Assembly: GCF_042850945.1 (NCBI RefSeq)
Contig: NZ_AP031496.1
Span: forward strand, 1,488,001 to 1,552,000
Direction of reading: 5' to 3'
Length of the DNA stretch: 64,000 nucleotides
From: Halioxenophilus aromaticivorans
Lineage (GTDB): Bacteria; Pseudomonadota; Gammaproteobacteria; Pseudomonadales; Cellvibrionaceae
In this document: positions 17,682 to 26,105 of the stretch, in pieces
How the letters are laid out: each line of letters begins with the position of its first letter
Position numbering within the stretch: position 1 is the stretch's first letter
Made by a program: the position numbers and the translations under genes
The notes under the pieces: model-generated
The model's database searches: none
What the model was told of the DNA's origin: nothing
Seen by the model: only the letters and a program-made list of their open reading frames with translations

Positions 17682-17977
17682 AAGAAAATGTTTCCGGCTA
17701 GTATTTTAATGCAATTTCATCCTAAGACGACTTCCTTGCCGCTTTTTACAGACGTTAGTAAAGAGTATTTTCTATTATTGGCACGACCAATAACTGGGGC
17801 TATTGAATGCACTTTCGTCAATTATATTTTTTATCGCCAGTGCTTGCGCTGAAGTCTGTTTCGAATTTGGTTAATAGAGTTATGATATGTGGCCATCTGC
17901 AGTGAGTTGTTGTCCAGATGAGTATACGCAGTTGGCCTGAAACTAACCTTAAATGAGCGCTTTCATACCGGTCGGTT

Positions 17978-19255
17978 TTAGAATTGTTTAAGAGTTGCCT
18001 GGCGGTAAGCGGAAAAACTGGGGATAAATGCCACGATGAATACGCTGGCAATAATAAGCCCCAGTAATATAACGGTGGTGGGCGTTAGCAGGTTTGCGCT
18101 GATTAATAAGCCATAGTGGTCGGCAAGGATGGGGGCGGCCACAGCCAGCACTGCGCTTAGTAACGCCAAGCCCAGGAGGCAACCCAAGGTGGTAATAATA
18201 AAAGCTTCGGCCTGAATCAACAGTAACACCAGCCAGGGTGGAGCTCCTATGGCTCGCAGCACGGTTATTTCTCGGTTGCGCTCGCGAATGGAGGCCAATA
18301 GCATGGCCGCCAACCCAAATTCCGCAGCCAGCAATACCAGCAAAGAGATAACGCGTAGGGTGTTTTCCATGGTGGCCATCAATTGCCACAGTTGGCTGAG
18401 AGTAACGCCGGGCAGAATTGCCGAAAGCGGTTCTTCTGGGTAGTTGTTTATTGTGCGTTGCAATGTGAAGGTGGCGAGTTTTGATTTTAAGCCCACCATA
18501 TACGCAGAAAGGCTTACATCGCCGTTAAGATCTTCGTGCTCATGCTCATGCTCATGCTCATGCTCATGTTTGTGCTCTTCTGGCTTACGGTTTGTTGGCG
18601 TTGCTGCACCTTGCTGCCAGCCGGCGTGGATGGCATCAATTGCTGCCAGTGGTACGTACAGTGCTTGGTCCACCGGTGTGCCCGTGGAAGATAAAATACC
18701 CACGGTTTTAAATGGGCTACCGGTGTGTTTGCTAAAACTGGTGCTAGCCATACCGTGAGCCAATTCTAAACTGTGGCCAATGGAATAACCCAGTTTGCGC
18801 GCTACCTCGCTGCCCAGTACAACATCGTAGGTTGAGTTAAAGGGCTTTCCTTGGCTAAAACTCAATGGCTTTTTATTGCCGTAATTAAAGTGCGTAAAAT
18901 AATTGCTGTTGGTGCCCACCACAGGAAACCCCTTGTGAGAGTCTCCAAGAGCGATGGGGATTGTCCAGGCCACCTGTGGATTGCTGGCAAACTGTTGGTA
19001 GCTTTGCCAACTTACGTTGTTGGTTGCGTGGCCAATTCTAAATACCGAATATAGCAATAAGTTAATATCTCCGGTGCGAGCGCCTACAATTAAATCAATA
19101 CCCGATACTGTATTGCCGAAACTGTTTTTGGCTTGTAAACGAACTTGCTCCACCGCCATTAACACAAATACGCTAACCGCAATAGCCATTATAGTGAGCA
19201 GGGCAGAGCCTTTACGGCTCCATACACTGGCCAGCGCCAATCGTAATAAAATCAT
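17978..19255 (-). CDS. MacB/FtsX-type ABC permease with His/Glu metal-binding repeat, zinc regulon
   Basis: 425 residues. One N-terminal membrane segment (about 15-37), a large periplasmic domain (40-290) and three C-terminal segments (about 295-420), the FtsX/LolC layout. Within the periplasmic domain an E-H dipeptide repeat (about residues 229-243) is encoded by a perfect CTCATG hexanucleotide tract. It overlaps the ATPase gene by four bases (ATGA). The neighbourhood (DUF3299, DUF2796, Zur, COG0523) and a Zur-like box point to zinc-limitation expression, resembling the gene content of the Vibrio cholerae zrg zinc-uptake locus. The direction of transport is not proven. Confidence 0.85.
   Translation of the reverse strand: MILLRLALASVWSRKGSALLTIMAIAVSVFVLMAVEQVRLQAKNSFGNTVSGIDLIVGARTGDINLLLYSVFRIGHATNNVSWQSYQQFASNPQVAWTIPIALGDSHKGFPVVGTNSNYFTHFNYGNKKPLSFSQGKPFNSTYDVVLGSEVARKLGYSIGHSLELAHGMASTSFSKHTGSPFKTVGILSSTGTPVDQALYVPLAAIDAIHAGWQQGAATPTNRKPEEHKHEHEHEHEHEHEDLNGDVSLSAYMVGLKSKLATFTLQRTINNYPEEPLSAILPGVTLSQLWQLMATMENTLRVISLLVLLAAEFGLAAMLLASIRERNREITVLRAIGAPPWLVLLLIQAEAFIITTLGCLLGLALLSAVLAVAAPILADHYGLLISANLLTPTTVILLGLIIASVFIVAFIPSFSAYRQATLKQF
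18536..18568. repeat. CTCATG hexanucleotide microsatellite coding for (His-Glu)n
   Basis: About five perfect tandem copies of CTCATG, plus imperfect flanking units, inside the periplasmic-loop coding region of the permease gene. A six-base unit changes length without breaking the frame, so slippage would add or remove His-Glu pairs from a likely metal-binding tract. Confidence 0.85.
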
Positions 19256-19932
19256 TGCCTAGCTCCTGCCCGGTTAAAGTCACTCAGGGCTTCTACCCGT
19301 GTCATGCCCTCGCTGAGTGAAAGGTCGTGGCTAACAAATAACAGGGTGGTATTGTGTTTTTCTACTTGCCGCAACAACAGCTGCATAAACGCCGCTCGGT
19401 TTTCGGCGTCCAAAGCCGAGGTGGGCTCATCGACAATTAACAGCTCTGGGCGGTTTATTAAACTGCGGGCGATGGCCACACGTTGCTGTTGGCCAATGCT
19501 TAATTGGCTGCATTTTTTTTCGGCAAGGCTGGCGTTAATGCCCAGAGTCTCTAATAACTCATGGCTGTGCGATTTCGTATCCTTGCCCTTGCCAAAGTGA
19601 GCGCCAAGCTGAATATTTTGCAAAGCGTTTAAATAGGGGATTAAATTAAATTGTTGAAACACCACGCCGATATGTTGAGCCCGCCAACGGTCGCGCTGGC
19701 CTGGTCTCAACCGATGTAAGGGCTGGCCTAAAACTTCCAAAGTACCTGGGTTATGTTTTTGATTGCACACCAATATGCCGGCTAGGAGATTCAGCAAGGT
19801 GGTTTTACCGCTGCCGGATGGCCCGTGCAAAAACACTCGTTCGCCAGCTTCAACCTGCCAGGTTGGAATATCCAATATTGGCTGGCTGTTTTTGTGGTAA
19901 CGATAGATTAAATCTGAGATGCCAATCAGCAC
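19252..19932 (-). CDS. ABC transporter ATP-binding protein (LolD/MacB type), zinc regulon
   Basis: 226 residues. Walker A GPSGSGKTT near residue 35, Q-loop FQQFN, signature LSIGQQQRVAIARS, Walker B LLIVDEPTSALD and switch His in FVSHD: all catalytic elements are intact. Typical of the LolD/MacB ATPases that pair with FtsX-like permeases, here encoded immediately downstream with a four-base overlap. A Zur-like box (20005-20021) lies in the divergent promoter about 75 bases upstream. Confidence 0.9.
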   Translation of the reverse strand: MLIGISDLIYRYHKNSQPILDIPTWQVEAGERVFLHGPSGSGKTTLLNLLAGILVCNQKHNPGTLEVLGQPLHRLRPGQRDRWRAQHIGVVFQQFNLIPYLNALQNIQLGAHFGKGKDTKSHSHELLETLGINASLAEKKCSQLSIGQQQRVAIARSLINRPELLIVDEPTSALDAENRAAFMQLLLRQVEKHNTTLLFVSHDLSLSEGMTRVEALSDFNRAGARQ

Positions 19933-20004
19933 TGTAGGCCCCTTACATGCTTACTCGGCTGGATTTTAAATCAGCCTAAGTCCCGCGTTTTTTCCTGTCG
20001 CAAA

Positions 20005-20021
20005 ATGATATAACATGTCAT
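20005..20021. promoter_or_regulatory. Zur-box-like operator A
   Basis: ATGATATAACATGTCAT: dyad arms ATGATA/TGTCAT with a five-base centre. Against the enterobacterial Zur core ATGTTATA-N-TATAACAT it matches 12 of 16 defined positions by eye. It lies between the divergent ABC pair and the DUF3299 gene, so it could control both. Confidence 0.65.
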
Positions 20022-20195
20022 CGAACTATACGACACCCCCGGTGAACTTGTTGGCTAGCGATCATTCCTATGAATAGGATTTTTGGGGCCGGCTGAAGCG
20101 TTGGTCTGGTACCTTAGGTGGATTGCGCCTTAGACGGGGCGAGCTCGATGGATAGCTTGATGCCTGTGAGAGAGGCGAGTTTGGAGATTAATACG

Positions 20196-20861
20196 ATGTT
20201 AGGGATATTTCACGGTCATGGCCGGAGCGCCTCTTACGTGGGTGCACTGTGCGCTGCCGCATTGTGGCTTTGTGCTTTTCACAGTGCACAAGCGCAGGAT
20301 GACTCCGCGCCTGAGGTGATAGACGGTTATCTTACTGTGGAATGGCCAGAGCTTATGCCACAGGCGGATTTGGATGCTTTGCTCAACCCGCCGGAAGAGA
20401 TTATGCAAATTCAGGATGGCTCGGAAGAAGACCAAATCACCAGTCAGCTAAAAGCGGAATCCGGTGAGACGCTTTCTGGTGGAGAACCTGTATTCGAGGA
20501 TTCCGCCCAGGCAAAGCGTTATCAGCAGGCGTTAATTTCTACGACGATTGTGCCGGAATACGATGGTAAGCAAATTAGAATTGCGGCGTTTGTGGTGCCC
20601 TTGGCGTTTGGTGAAGGCCCGCAGGATGTTACCGAATTTTTCTTAGTGCCGTATTTTGGCGCTTGCATACATGTGCCACCGCCGCCGCCCAATCAAATTA
20701 TCTTTTCAGATTTTCAAAAAGGTTTTGTTTTAGAATCACTCAGTCAGCCGTATTGGGTGTATGGGAAATTGGCCACTAAAATAGTAGAAAACGATACCGC
20801 AACCGCGGCCTACAGCCTAATGGTAGATAAAGTAGAGCCTTATACGGAATACAACGGCTGA
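20196..20861 (+). CDS. Secreted DUF3299 protein, zinc regulon
   Basis: 221 residues from the ATG at 20196, preferred over upstream in-frame starts because GGAG lies nine bases before it and it gives a proper signal peptide (cleavage likely after HSAQA). The mature part has the DUF3299 core: RIAAFVVPLAF, FFLVPYFGACIHVPPPPPNQ and a final strand YSLMVDKVEPY. DUF3299 proteins are periplasmic or lipoprotein-like, often encoded beside MacB-type transporters, of unknown biochemical role. The CIHVPPPPP motif could bind metal. Divergent from the ABC pair with a Zur-like box between them. Confidence 0.82.
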   Translation: MLGIFHGHGRSASYVGALCAAALWLCAFHSAQAQDDSAPEVIDGYLTVEWPELMPQADLDALLNPPEEIMQIQDGSEEDQITSQLKAESGETLSGGEPVFEDSAQAKRYQQALISTTIVPEYDGKQIRIAAFVVPLAFGEGPQDVTEFFLVPYFGACIHVPPPPPNQIIFSDFQKGFVLESLSQPYWVYGKLATKIVENDTATAAYSLMVDKVEPYTEYNG

Positions 20862-20911
20862 GCTTCAGCTCACTCGCCCGCTGTTTTGCTATTTATTTGT
20901 TTGGTATAGAC

Positions 20912-22000
20912 CTAGCGATACGCTAGGCAATCCATTAGTGCTTGGGTGAGCTCGGTGTCGTTTAGGGCGTAATCGCTGATGATTTCCAGTCTGCTATCAT
21001 CGGATTCATAACCCGGACTTTGGGTGAGTACATCGTCAGCTTTGTTGAAGACAGTAATACCTTCCGAAGTAATAAGAACGCCCTTAATTCGTTCGGCCGG
21101 TATGCCCAACAGTAATAGGTTGAGTTTATCGGTATTAAAAACCCACCGCGAATCAAAGATCCAACCCACTGTATGGAAGCCGTCGCCAGAACCAGTTAAG
21201 CACAGGTAGCCTTCCTCTGGTAGTGTTTTTTCACTGAGTAATTCTACGGAATTTGCACTTGGGTGGTGGTGAGTATGCGCGTTACTTTTGACGCTATTCG
21301 GGGCGCTACTATTGGCGCTATTTAGGGCATTAACCTCTGGCGTAAGCGGTTTGGTTTGTGAGCGTTTGGTTTGCAGCCACTTGGTTTGCAGCCATTGGGG
21401 TTGTAATTCACCGTTTTGCACTTGGTAAATAGGCGCATTACTTAGGTTGCCTTTAGATTCCAAATAAACCAGTAGATTACTAAAATCCTCTGGCTTGTAG
21501 AGATCGGATTTATTCGCCACTATTACATCGGCTACGTCTAGCTGTTGGTTAAAGGTAGCGTGTTGGGTGTAGCGAGCATCTTTTATTTTGCGCGCGTCAA
21601 CCAGTGTGATAGTGGCTTGCAGGGCGAGTAATTCTTGATTGTAATCGGCCCCTAGGGTATCTAATACTTCTCGCGGGTGGCCAAGGCCCGTGGGTTCAAT
21701 CAGTAGCCGCTGGGGTTTCGCTTTTGCCAGCAGCATATTCATCGCCATTTGCATGGGCAAGCCCGCGGCGCAACACATGCAGCCACCGGGCACTTCTTTA
21801 ATAAATACGTTTTCAGCTTGTTGGCCCAGCCGGCTGTTGCATAGTTCGCCATCGATGCCGACCTCACCAAATTCATTCACTAATATGGCCCAGCGTTCAT
21901 CGCTGGGTTTTTGCTGTAACAGATTTAAAATGGCTGTGGTTTTGCCAACGCCAAGGAACCCGGTGATAACATTAGTTGGTATAGCTGTCAGTTTTGTCAT
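20912..22000 (-). CDS. COG0523 (CobW/ZigA-type) GTPase, zinc metallochaperone candidate
   Basis: 362 residues. Walker A GFLGVGKTT near residue 14, metal-binding CxCC in GGCMCC near 73, Walker B LIEPTGLGHP, NKSD near 160 for guanine, and a C-terminal CobW domain (220-362). A His-rich linker HTHHHP lies near residue 240. Just before it is a low-complexity insert with tandem LQTK units and Asn/Ser repeats, unusual for the family. Zur-regulated COG0523 GTPases are thought to deliver zinc to essential enzymes during starvation. Last gene of the zrgA-zur-merC-GTPase series on the minus strand. Confidence 0.92.
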   Translation of the reverse strand: MTKLTAIPTNVITGFLGVGKTTAILNLLQQKPSDERWAILVNEFGEVGIDGELCNSRLGQQAENVFIKEVPGGCMCCAAGLPMQMAMNMLLAKAKPQRLLIEPTGLGHPREVLDTLGADYNQELLALQATITLVDARKIKDARYTQHATFNQQLDVADVIVANKSDLYKPEDFSNLLVYLESKGNLSNAPIYQVQNGELQPQWLQTKWLQTKRSQTKPLTPEVNALNSANSSAPNSVKSNAHTHHHPSANSVELLSEKTLPEEGYLCLTGSGDGFHTVGWIFDSRWVFNTDKLNLLLLGIPAERIKGVLITSEGITVFNKADDVLTQSPGYESDDSRLEIISDYALNDTELTQALMDCLAYR

Positions 22001-22096
22001 CGATAGTTATGAAAAAGAAGATTAAGGGTAATGTTATTGAATGTATGAGTTGCATCACTGGATTGCATGGCAACCTTTTAGGCCTTTTGTTTACGG

Positions 22097-22494
22097 TTAG
22101 TGGTCACAATGGCAGTGGCTTTGTTGGCACAACCGGAAGTTTTTAATGTGCCCAATGGCTATCAGGCTAGCCCCCGCCAGCGATAACGACTTCTCGGTAA
22201 ATTCACCCAGAAAATCGTGCCCTAAAACTGCCGCCAAGCACATTAATGCTATGCCAAACGCGCCAAAGATTAATACGGTTCGGTCACCGTGCTGCCGGCA
22301 GCCCAGTGTTAAGGCTACGATGCTGGTGGGTATTACGGCCAACAATAACCATAGATGAAACTCTCGCTGGCGAACACCGTGGCGGTTAGCGTTGGCGTAA
22401 AGGCCAGTAACGCAGGCAATAACAGGCAATGTGCTGCGCAAGCTAACGATAAGCCAACGGCGGTTTTATCTATGTGGGTGCTATTGAGTTTCAT
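22097..22494 (-). pseudogene. MerC-domain membrane protein, frameshifted
   Basis: The ATG at 22494 opens a MerC-like N-terminus (HIDKTAVGLSLACAAHCLLLP, with the C-x-x-x-HC metal motif) that runs to FASESF and then hits a stop. From there the next frame continues the family exactly: FHLWLLLAVIPTSIVALTLGC, ending in CQQSHCHCDH. Adding one T in the TTT run (minus strand, at 22358-22360) joins both into a normal 132-residue protein. Either the gene is broken by a one-base deletion, it is phase-variable at the T-run, or this is a sequencing error. MerC-like proteins are inner-membrane metal transporters. It lies 14 bases after zur. Confidence 0.75.
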
Positions 22495-22508
22495 GGTTTC
22501 CTTAGGGG

Positions 22509-22973
22509 TTAGGCTGCGCGCTCTGCGCAGTCCTGGCAGACACAGTGCAGTTCAAGCTGTGGGCTTTTTAGTAGGTAGCCTGCTTGTTCAACACTGTTTT
22601 GCAATGTGTTAATCACGTTTTTCTTAACACCAATTTCGGCCACACTGCCGCAATCATCACAAATAAGAAACTGCGGTACCTCATGGGCGTGGTCGCAACT
22701 GATGTGGGAACAAGCAACGTATTTGTTCGCCAGCTTCAGTTTATGCACCAGGTTTTCTTCTGATAAAAAATCCAATATGCGATACACCGAGGTGGGCGGA
22801 GGGGCTTCGTCGAACTCAACTCGTAGGTAGTCGATCAAATCATAGGCGGATAGCGCTTTTTTGGACTGTAGCAGCCCGGTTAGCACGCGCTTACGCTTTT
22901 CTGTGAGATTGGTTCCTCGTTGCCGGCAGCTGGCTTCGGCGTGGCTTAAGATCTGGCTAATATTCGGCATCAC
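22509..22973 (-). CDS. zur: Fur-family zinc uptake regulator
   Basis: 154 residues. Winged helix in the first 85 residues (TEKRKRVLTGLLQ, then PPTSVYRILDFL), followed by the dimerisation domain with metal-binding residues: CSHISCDHAHEVPQF, the CDDC structural zinc pair and a C-terminal CVCQDC pair. The Zur assignment rather than Fur rests on the context: DUF2796, MerC, COG0523 and zinc-type receptors around it, plus Zur-like boxes. Zn-bound Zur represses uptake genes. It starts four bases after the zrgA-like stop codon, so it is probably autoregulated from box B. Confidence 0.92.
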   Translation of the reverse strand: MMPNISQILSHAEASCRQRGTNLTEKRKRVLTGLLQSKKALSAYDLIDYLRVEFDEAPPPTSVYRILDFLSEENLVHKLKLANKYVACSHISCDHAHEVPQFLICDDCGSVAEIGVKKNVINTLQNSVEQAGYLLKSPQLELHCVCQDCAERAA

Positions 22974-22977
22974 ATCG

Positions 22978-23667
22978 TTACCTTATTTGTATTTTGTCCC
23001 GGCTATTATCCAGCGTTGACGCGCCTTGTCGACTGCCTATCACCCATTGAGCGTTTAACTGGGTGATTGCCGGAAAATTAGTCAACAGTTGGGTGGTGAT
23101 GGATTCCAACTCAGCCACACGTTTGCAGGTGTAGTTGTAGGTGACGATGACGTCTGCATGGTTCTCATCGTGATCCTGATCGTGGTCATCTTCATGTTTA
23201 GCGTGGTGCTCGGCGCCTGAATCCAAAGAGGAGAAGTCCGCATCAATCGAGTCTGATTCGCAATCGCTGGGTTCAGGCTTGAACAGGTTTTTGGTTAGCA
23301 GGATTTGCTTGGCTCTGTTGACCGCTCGCTGTTGCTGGGGGCTCTGGGCTATTTCCTCAAAGCCGGTGATATTGGCGGCAGGGGATCGTAACTGGATTTG
23401 CAACTGGCTGCTTTGGGCCACAATCAACAGTTCTGCGTGGTCATGCTGGTGTGGCGCTTTGCTGTGCTGGGCCAGTACAACCTGGGTGCAAAGCAAACTA
23501 GCTCCTATGAGTAACGCCACCCAGCCGTAACGCAATGGTCGTTCGGCAACGTGTGTCGTTGTGGAGCCGGGTAAACGAATCATAATTAGCAGTGCTCTAT
23601 CTGAGGCAGGCGCAGTGCCCAACGGGTTACTTATTGGGGAGGGGGCTAGCTTGCCTGTGCATCTCAC
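22978..23667 (-). CDS. zrgA: ZrgA-like periplasmic zinc-binding protein (DUF2796)
   Basis: 229 residues with the GTG start at 23667, which has AGAAGG seven bases upstream. That start gives an unusually long region before the hydrophobic signal core (about residues 48-66, cut after VVLAQ). An ATG at 23583 would give a standard signal peptide (201 residues) but has a weak ribosome site. The mature protein has His clusters at its start (HSKAPHQHDH) and middle (HHAKHEDDHDQDHDENH), as in DUF2796 zinc-uptake proteins. First gene of the series with zur, behind the perfect Zur-like box B. Confidence 0.85.
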   Translation of the reverse strand: MRCTGKLAPSPISNPLGTAPASDRALLIMIRLPGSTTTHVAERPLRYGWVALLIGASLLCTQVVLAQHSKAPHQHDHAELLIVAQSSQLQIQLRSPAANITGFEEIAQSPQQQRAVNRAKQILLTKNLFKPEPSDCESDSIDADFSSLDSGAEHHAKHEDDHDQDHDENHADVIVTYNYTCKRVAELESITTQLLTNFPAITQLNAQWVIGSRQGASTLDNSRDKIQIR

Positions 23668-23719
23668 GCAAAAGCCTTCTGGTTCCCTCTCTGGACGCGA
23701 TTAATCATCTTGACTGTGG

Positions 23720-23736
23720 ATGATATAACGTATCAT
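23720..23736. promoter_or_regulatory. Zur-box-like operator B
   Basis: ATGATATAACGTATCAT with perfect six-base arms; matches 13 of 16 defined positions of the classical Zur core by eye. It lies 53 bases upstream of the zrgA-like GTG and also precedes the divergent ABC-2 operon, so it probably governs both directions. Confidence 0.75.
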
Positions 23737-23958
23737 AATTTCCACCATCGGGTTAGGCAAGCACTAAAGCTCGTAGCTAAACGTCTTTTTAGGCGGTCAG
23801 CGTGATTGGTTGCTTGTTTAGGTAGTCCAATAGGCACCGCGCTTATAGAGACGTTTTGAGTGGTTGTACAAACGGCCCTATGGTGCTGATACCCAAATAT
23901 GAATCTTGGCCTTGTGTCCAGTGTTGATTTGGTTTTTGAAATGATGGATGTAGGCAAT

Positions 23959-24672
23959 ATGAAGTTGCAAGCGGATGAATTGCGCGTAGCGCGAGGGGGA
24001 AAGGAAATCCTGCACGGGTTGTCTTTTCATGTAAGTGCGGGGGAAGTATACGCCCTGCTAGGCGGCAATGGTGCTGGTAAATCCACCACATTGTTGAGTT
24101 TTTTGGGGTTTATAGAGCCCACCAGCGGCGCGGTAAACGTAAATGGGCAAAGTGTTACCAGCAATTTAACCCAAGCGCGCAGTGCCATAGCCTACCTGGC
24201 CGAAGCCGCCAAATTGTATGAGCATTTAGATGCGCGAGAAAACCTAACCTACTTTTTGCAATTGGCGGATAAACAGGTCGACAGCAACGCCATAGAAGCC
24301 GCGCTGGATCGTGTTGCCTTGCGAGGGGATGCTCGCGGTCAGCGTCTTAAGGGTTACTCTAAAGGTATGCGGCAGAAGGTGGCCATCGCCCTGGCAATTT
24401 TGCGCGATACCGACATTTTACTGTTGGATGAGCCCACCTCCGGATTGGACCCAACCGCCATTGATGAATTTCACCATCTGGTACGCGCTTTGGCCGATGC
24501 TGGCAAAGCGATTTTAATGGTGACCCACGATGTATATGGGGCCTGCCATGTGGCAGATAAAATTGGCCTGTTGAAAAGTGGCAACCTAGTGGGTGAGTTC
24601 ACCGCCGAGGCTGGGCAATCTATCGACACAGAACTGGTTCACCGCGCCTTTGCACAAAAGGATGCCCCATGA
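23959..24672 (+). CDS. ABC-2-type transporter ATP-binding protein, zinc regulon
   Basis: 237 residues from the ATG at 23959, which places the first beta strand (MKLQADELRV) at the N-terminus and has TAGG just upstream; in-frame ATGs at 23941 and 23944 are alternatives. Walker A GGNGAGKST, signature YSKGMRQKVAIA, Walker B ILLLDEPTSGLD and switch His MVTHD are intact. The closest type is the ATPase that pairs with DUF3526 or NosY-like permeases. Overlaps the next gene by ATGA. Divergent from zrgA, with Zur-like box B between. Confidence 0.88.
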   Translation: MKLQADELRVARGGKEILHGLSFHVSAGEVYALLGGNGAGKSTTLLSFLGFIEPTSGAVNVNGQSVTSNLTQARSAIAYLAEAAKLYEHLDARENLTYFLQLADKQVDSNAIEAALDRVALRGDARGQRLKGYSKGMRQKVAIALAILRDTDILLLDEPTSGLDPTAIDEFHHLVRALADAGKAILMVTHDVYGACHVADKIGLLKSGNLVGEFTAEAGQSIDTELVHRAFAQKDAP

Positions 24673-26105
24673 GCCCTGTGTTATTAATCGCCAAGGATGA
24701 GTGGCGTTATTGGCTACGGTCTAATTTGGCCGTTTACAGCGCGCTATTGTTTTTACTGCTGTTGGTGGTGACCAGCGTAATTACAGTGAGCGAAATTCAC
24801 AGTAAAGCCCAGCACCTGGAGCATGATCAAAACCAAGCGGAAGAAGCCTTTGTAGACCAACCCGCCCGTCATCCGCACCGTATGGTGCATTACGGGCACT
24901 ATGTTTTCCGTACCCCGTTGCCTTTGTCGTTGTTTGACCCAGGCTTGGATGCCGTAACCGGCAAGGCGATTTTTTTAGAAGGGCATCGACAAAATTCTGC
25001 CACCTTCTCCGATTCCGCCGCAAGCGCCGAGCTGGGTGGTTTAGCTTGGCTCACGCCCGCCGTTGTGTATCAGTTATTTGCCCCTTTGCTGATTATATTA
25101 TTGGGCCACGGCGCCATTGCTCGTGAGCGCGAATCGGCCACGTTAATGCCCATGCTGGCACAGGGCTTGGGTGGCAGAACCCTACTGCTGGGCAAGTCGC
25201 TGGCATTACTGGCGGCCATTTGTGTGTTATTAATCCCTATGGTTATCGCTATGGGAATTGCGGTGGCCAATGGCGCGTTGTTTTCAGCATCGATTTCTTT
25301 GCTGGCCATTTATTTTATCTATTTGTGTATTTGGGGTGTGCTAACCCTATGGGCGTCTAGCTTAATGCAAAGCCGGGCCACGGGCTTAGCAAGCCTTGTG
25401 TCGGCTTGGTTGTTGTTTAGCTTGGTTATGCCAGCGGCACTAATCAACTGGGTGGCTAAGCAGCATCCCATGCCGGGCAAAATTGAAACCGACATGGCAA
25501 TGCTTGAGGAAGCCCGTAAGTTGGGCGATGGTCACAATGCTAACGATCCAGCGTTTGCTCAACTACGAGCCCAATTATTAGAGCAGTACGACGTAGAAAA
25601 CGTGGAAGACCTACCAGTTAACGTGCGCGGTATTGTGGCGCAATACGGCGAAGAAAAACTCACCAAAACGCTGAATGAATACGCCCAGCAGCAAGCTGCC
25701 GGTGAAGCAAGGCAGGCGCAGTTGTTACAGAATATGAGCTGGCTATCGCCCACCGTAGCGCTGGGGTTGGCTTCTCGGGCCATGGCGGGTACGGATTTAC
25801 ACCATTATCAATTGTTTTTAAAAGCCGCGGAGCAATTGCGGTTTGATTTTGTGCAGGGCTTAAATAAATTGCACGCCGAAGAAGTGACCTACAACGACGA
25901 TGTCAATAAATACGGCTCTGCCGAACAACAAGCTCGGGCAAGAGTAGACGCCAGCAACTGGCGGTTACTGGATGAATTTGAATTTCACCCACAGGGGACA
26001 TCAGCGCGCTGGGGCCAATCAACCGTAACCTTAGCGGTGTTGGTGGTTTGGTTGCTAGGGCTAACCTCAGCAATGTTTTTCCAGGCTGGGAGGTTGCAGC
26101 GATGA
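24669..26105 (+). CDS. ABC-2-type permease, DUF3526 family (first)
   Basis: 478 residues. Membrane segment near the N-terminus (about 20-42), a long extracytoplasmic loop with His residues (HPHRMVHYGHYVF), then a cluster of segments (140-270), a second hydrophilic domain and a final segment near the C-terminus. This matches DUF3526 permeases. Translationally coupled to both neighbours by ATGA overlaps. Two non-identical permeases with one ATPase suggest a heterodimeric transporter. The substrate is unknown; zinc or a zinc-carrying ligand is suggested by location only. Confidence 0.82.
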   Translation: MSPVLLIAKDEWRYWLRSNLAVYSALLFLLLLVVTSVITVSEIHSKAQHLEHDQNQAEEAFVDQPARHPHRMVHYGHYVFRTPLPLSLFDPGLDAVTGKAIFLEGHRQNSATFSDSAASAELGGLAWLTPAVVYQLFAPLLIILLGHGAIARERESATLMPMLAQGLGGRTLLLGKSLALLAAICVLLIPMVIAMGIAVANGALFSASISLLAIYFIYLCIWGVLTLWASSLMQSRATGLASLVSAWLLFSLVMPAALINWVAKQHPMPGKIETDMAMLEEARKLGDGHNANDPAFAQLRAQLLEQYDVENVEDLPVNVRGIVAQYGEEKLTKTLNEYAQQQAAGEARQAQLLQNMSWLSPTVALGLASRAMAGTDLHHYQLFLKAAEQLRFDFVQGLNKLHAEEVTYNDDVNKYGSAEQQARARVDASNWRLLDEFEFHPQGTSARWGQSTVTLAVLVVWLLGLTSAMFFQAGRLQR

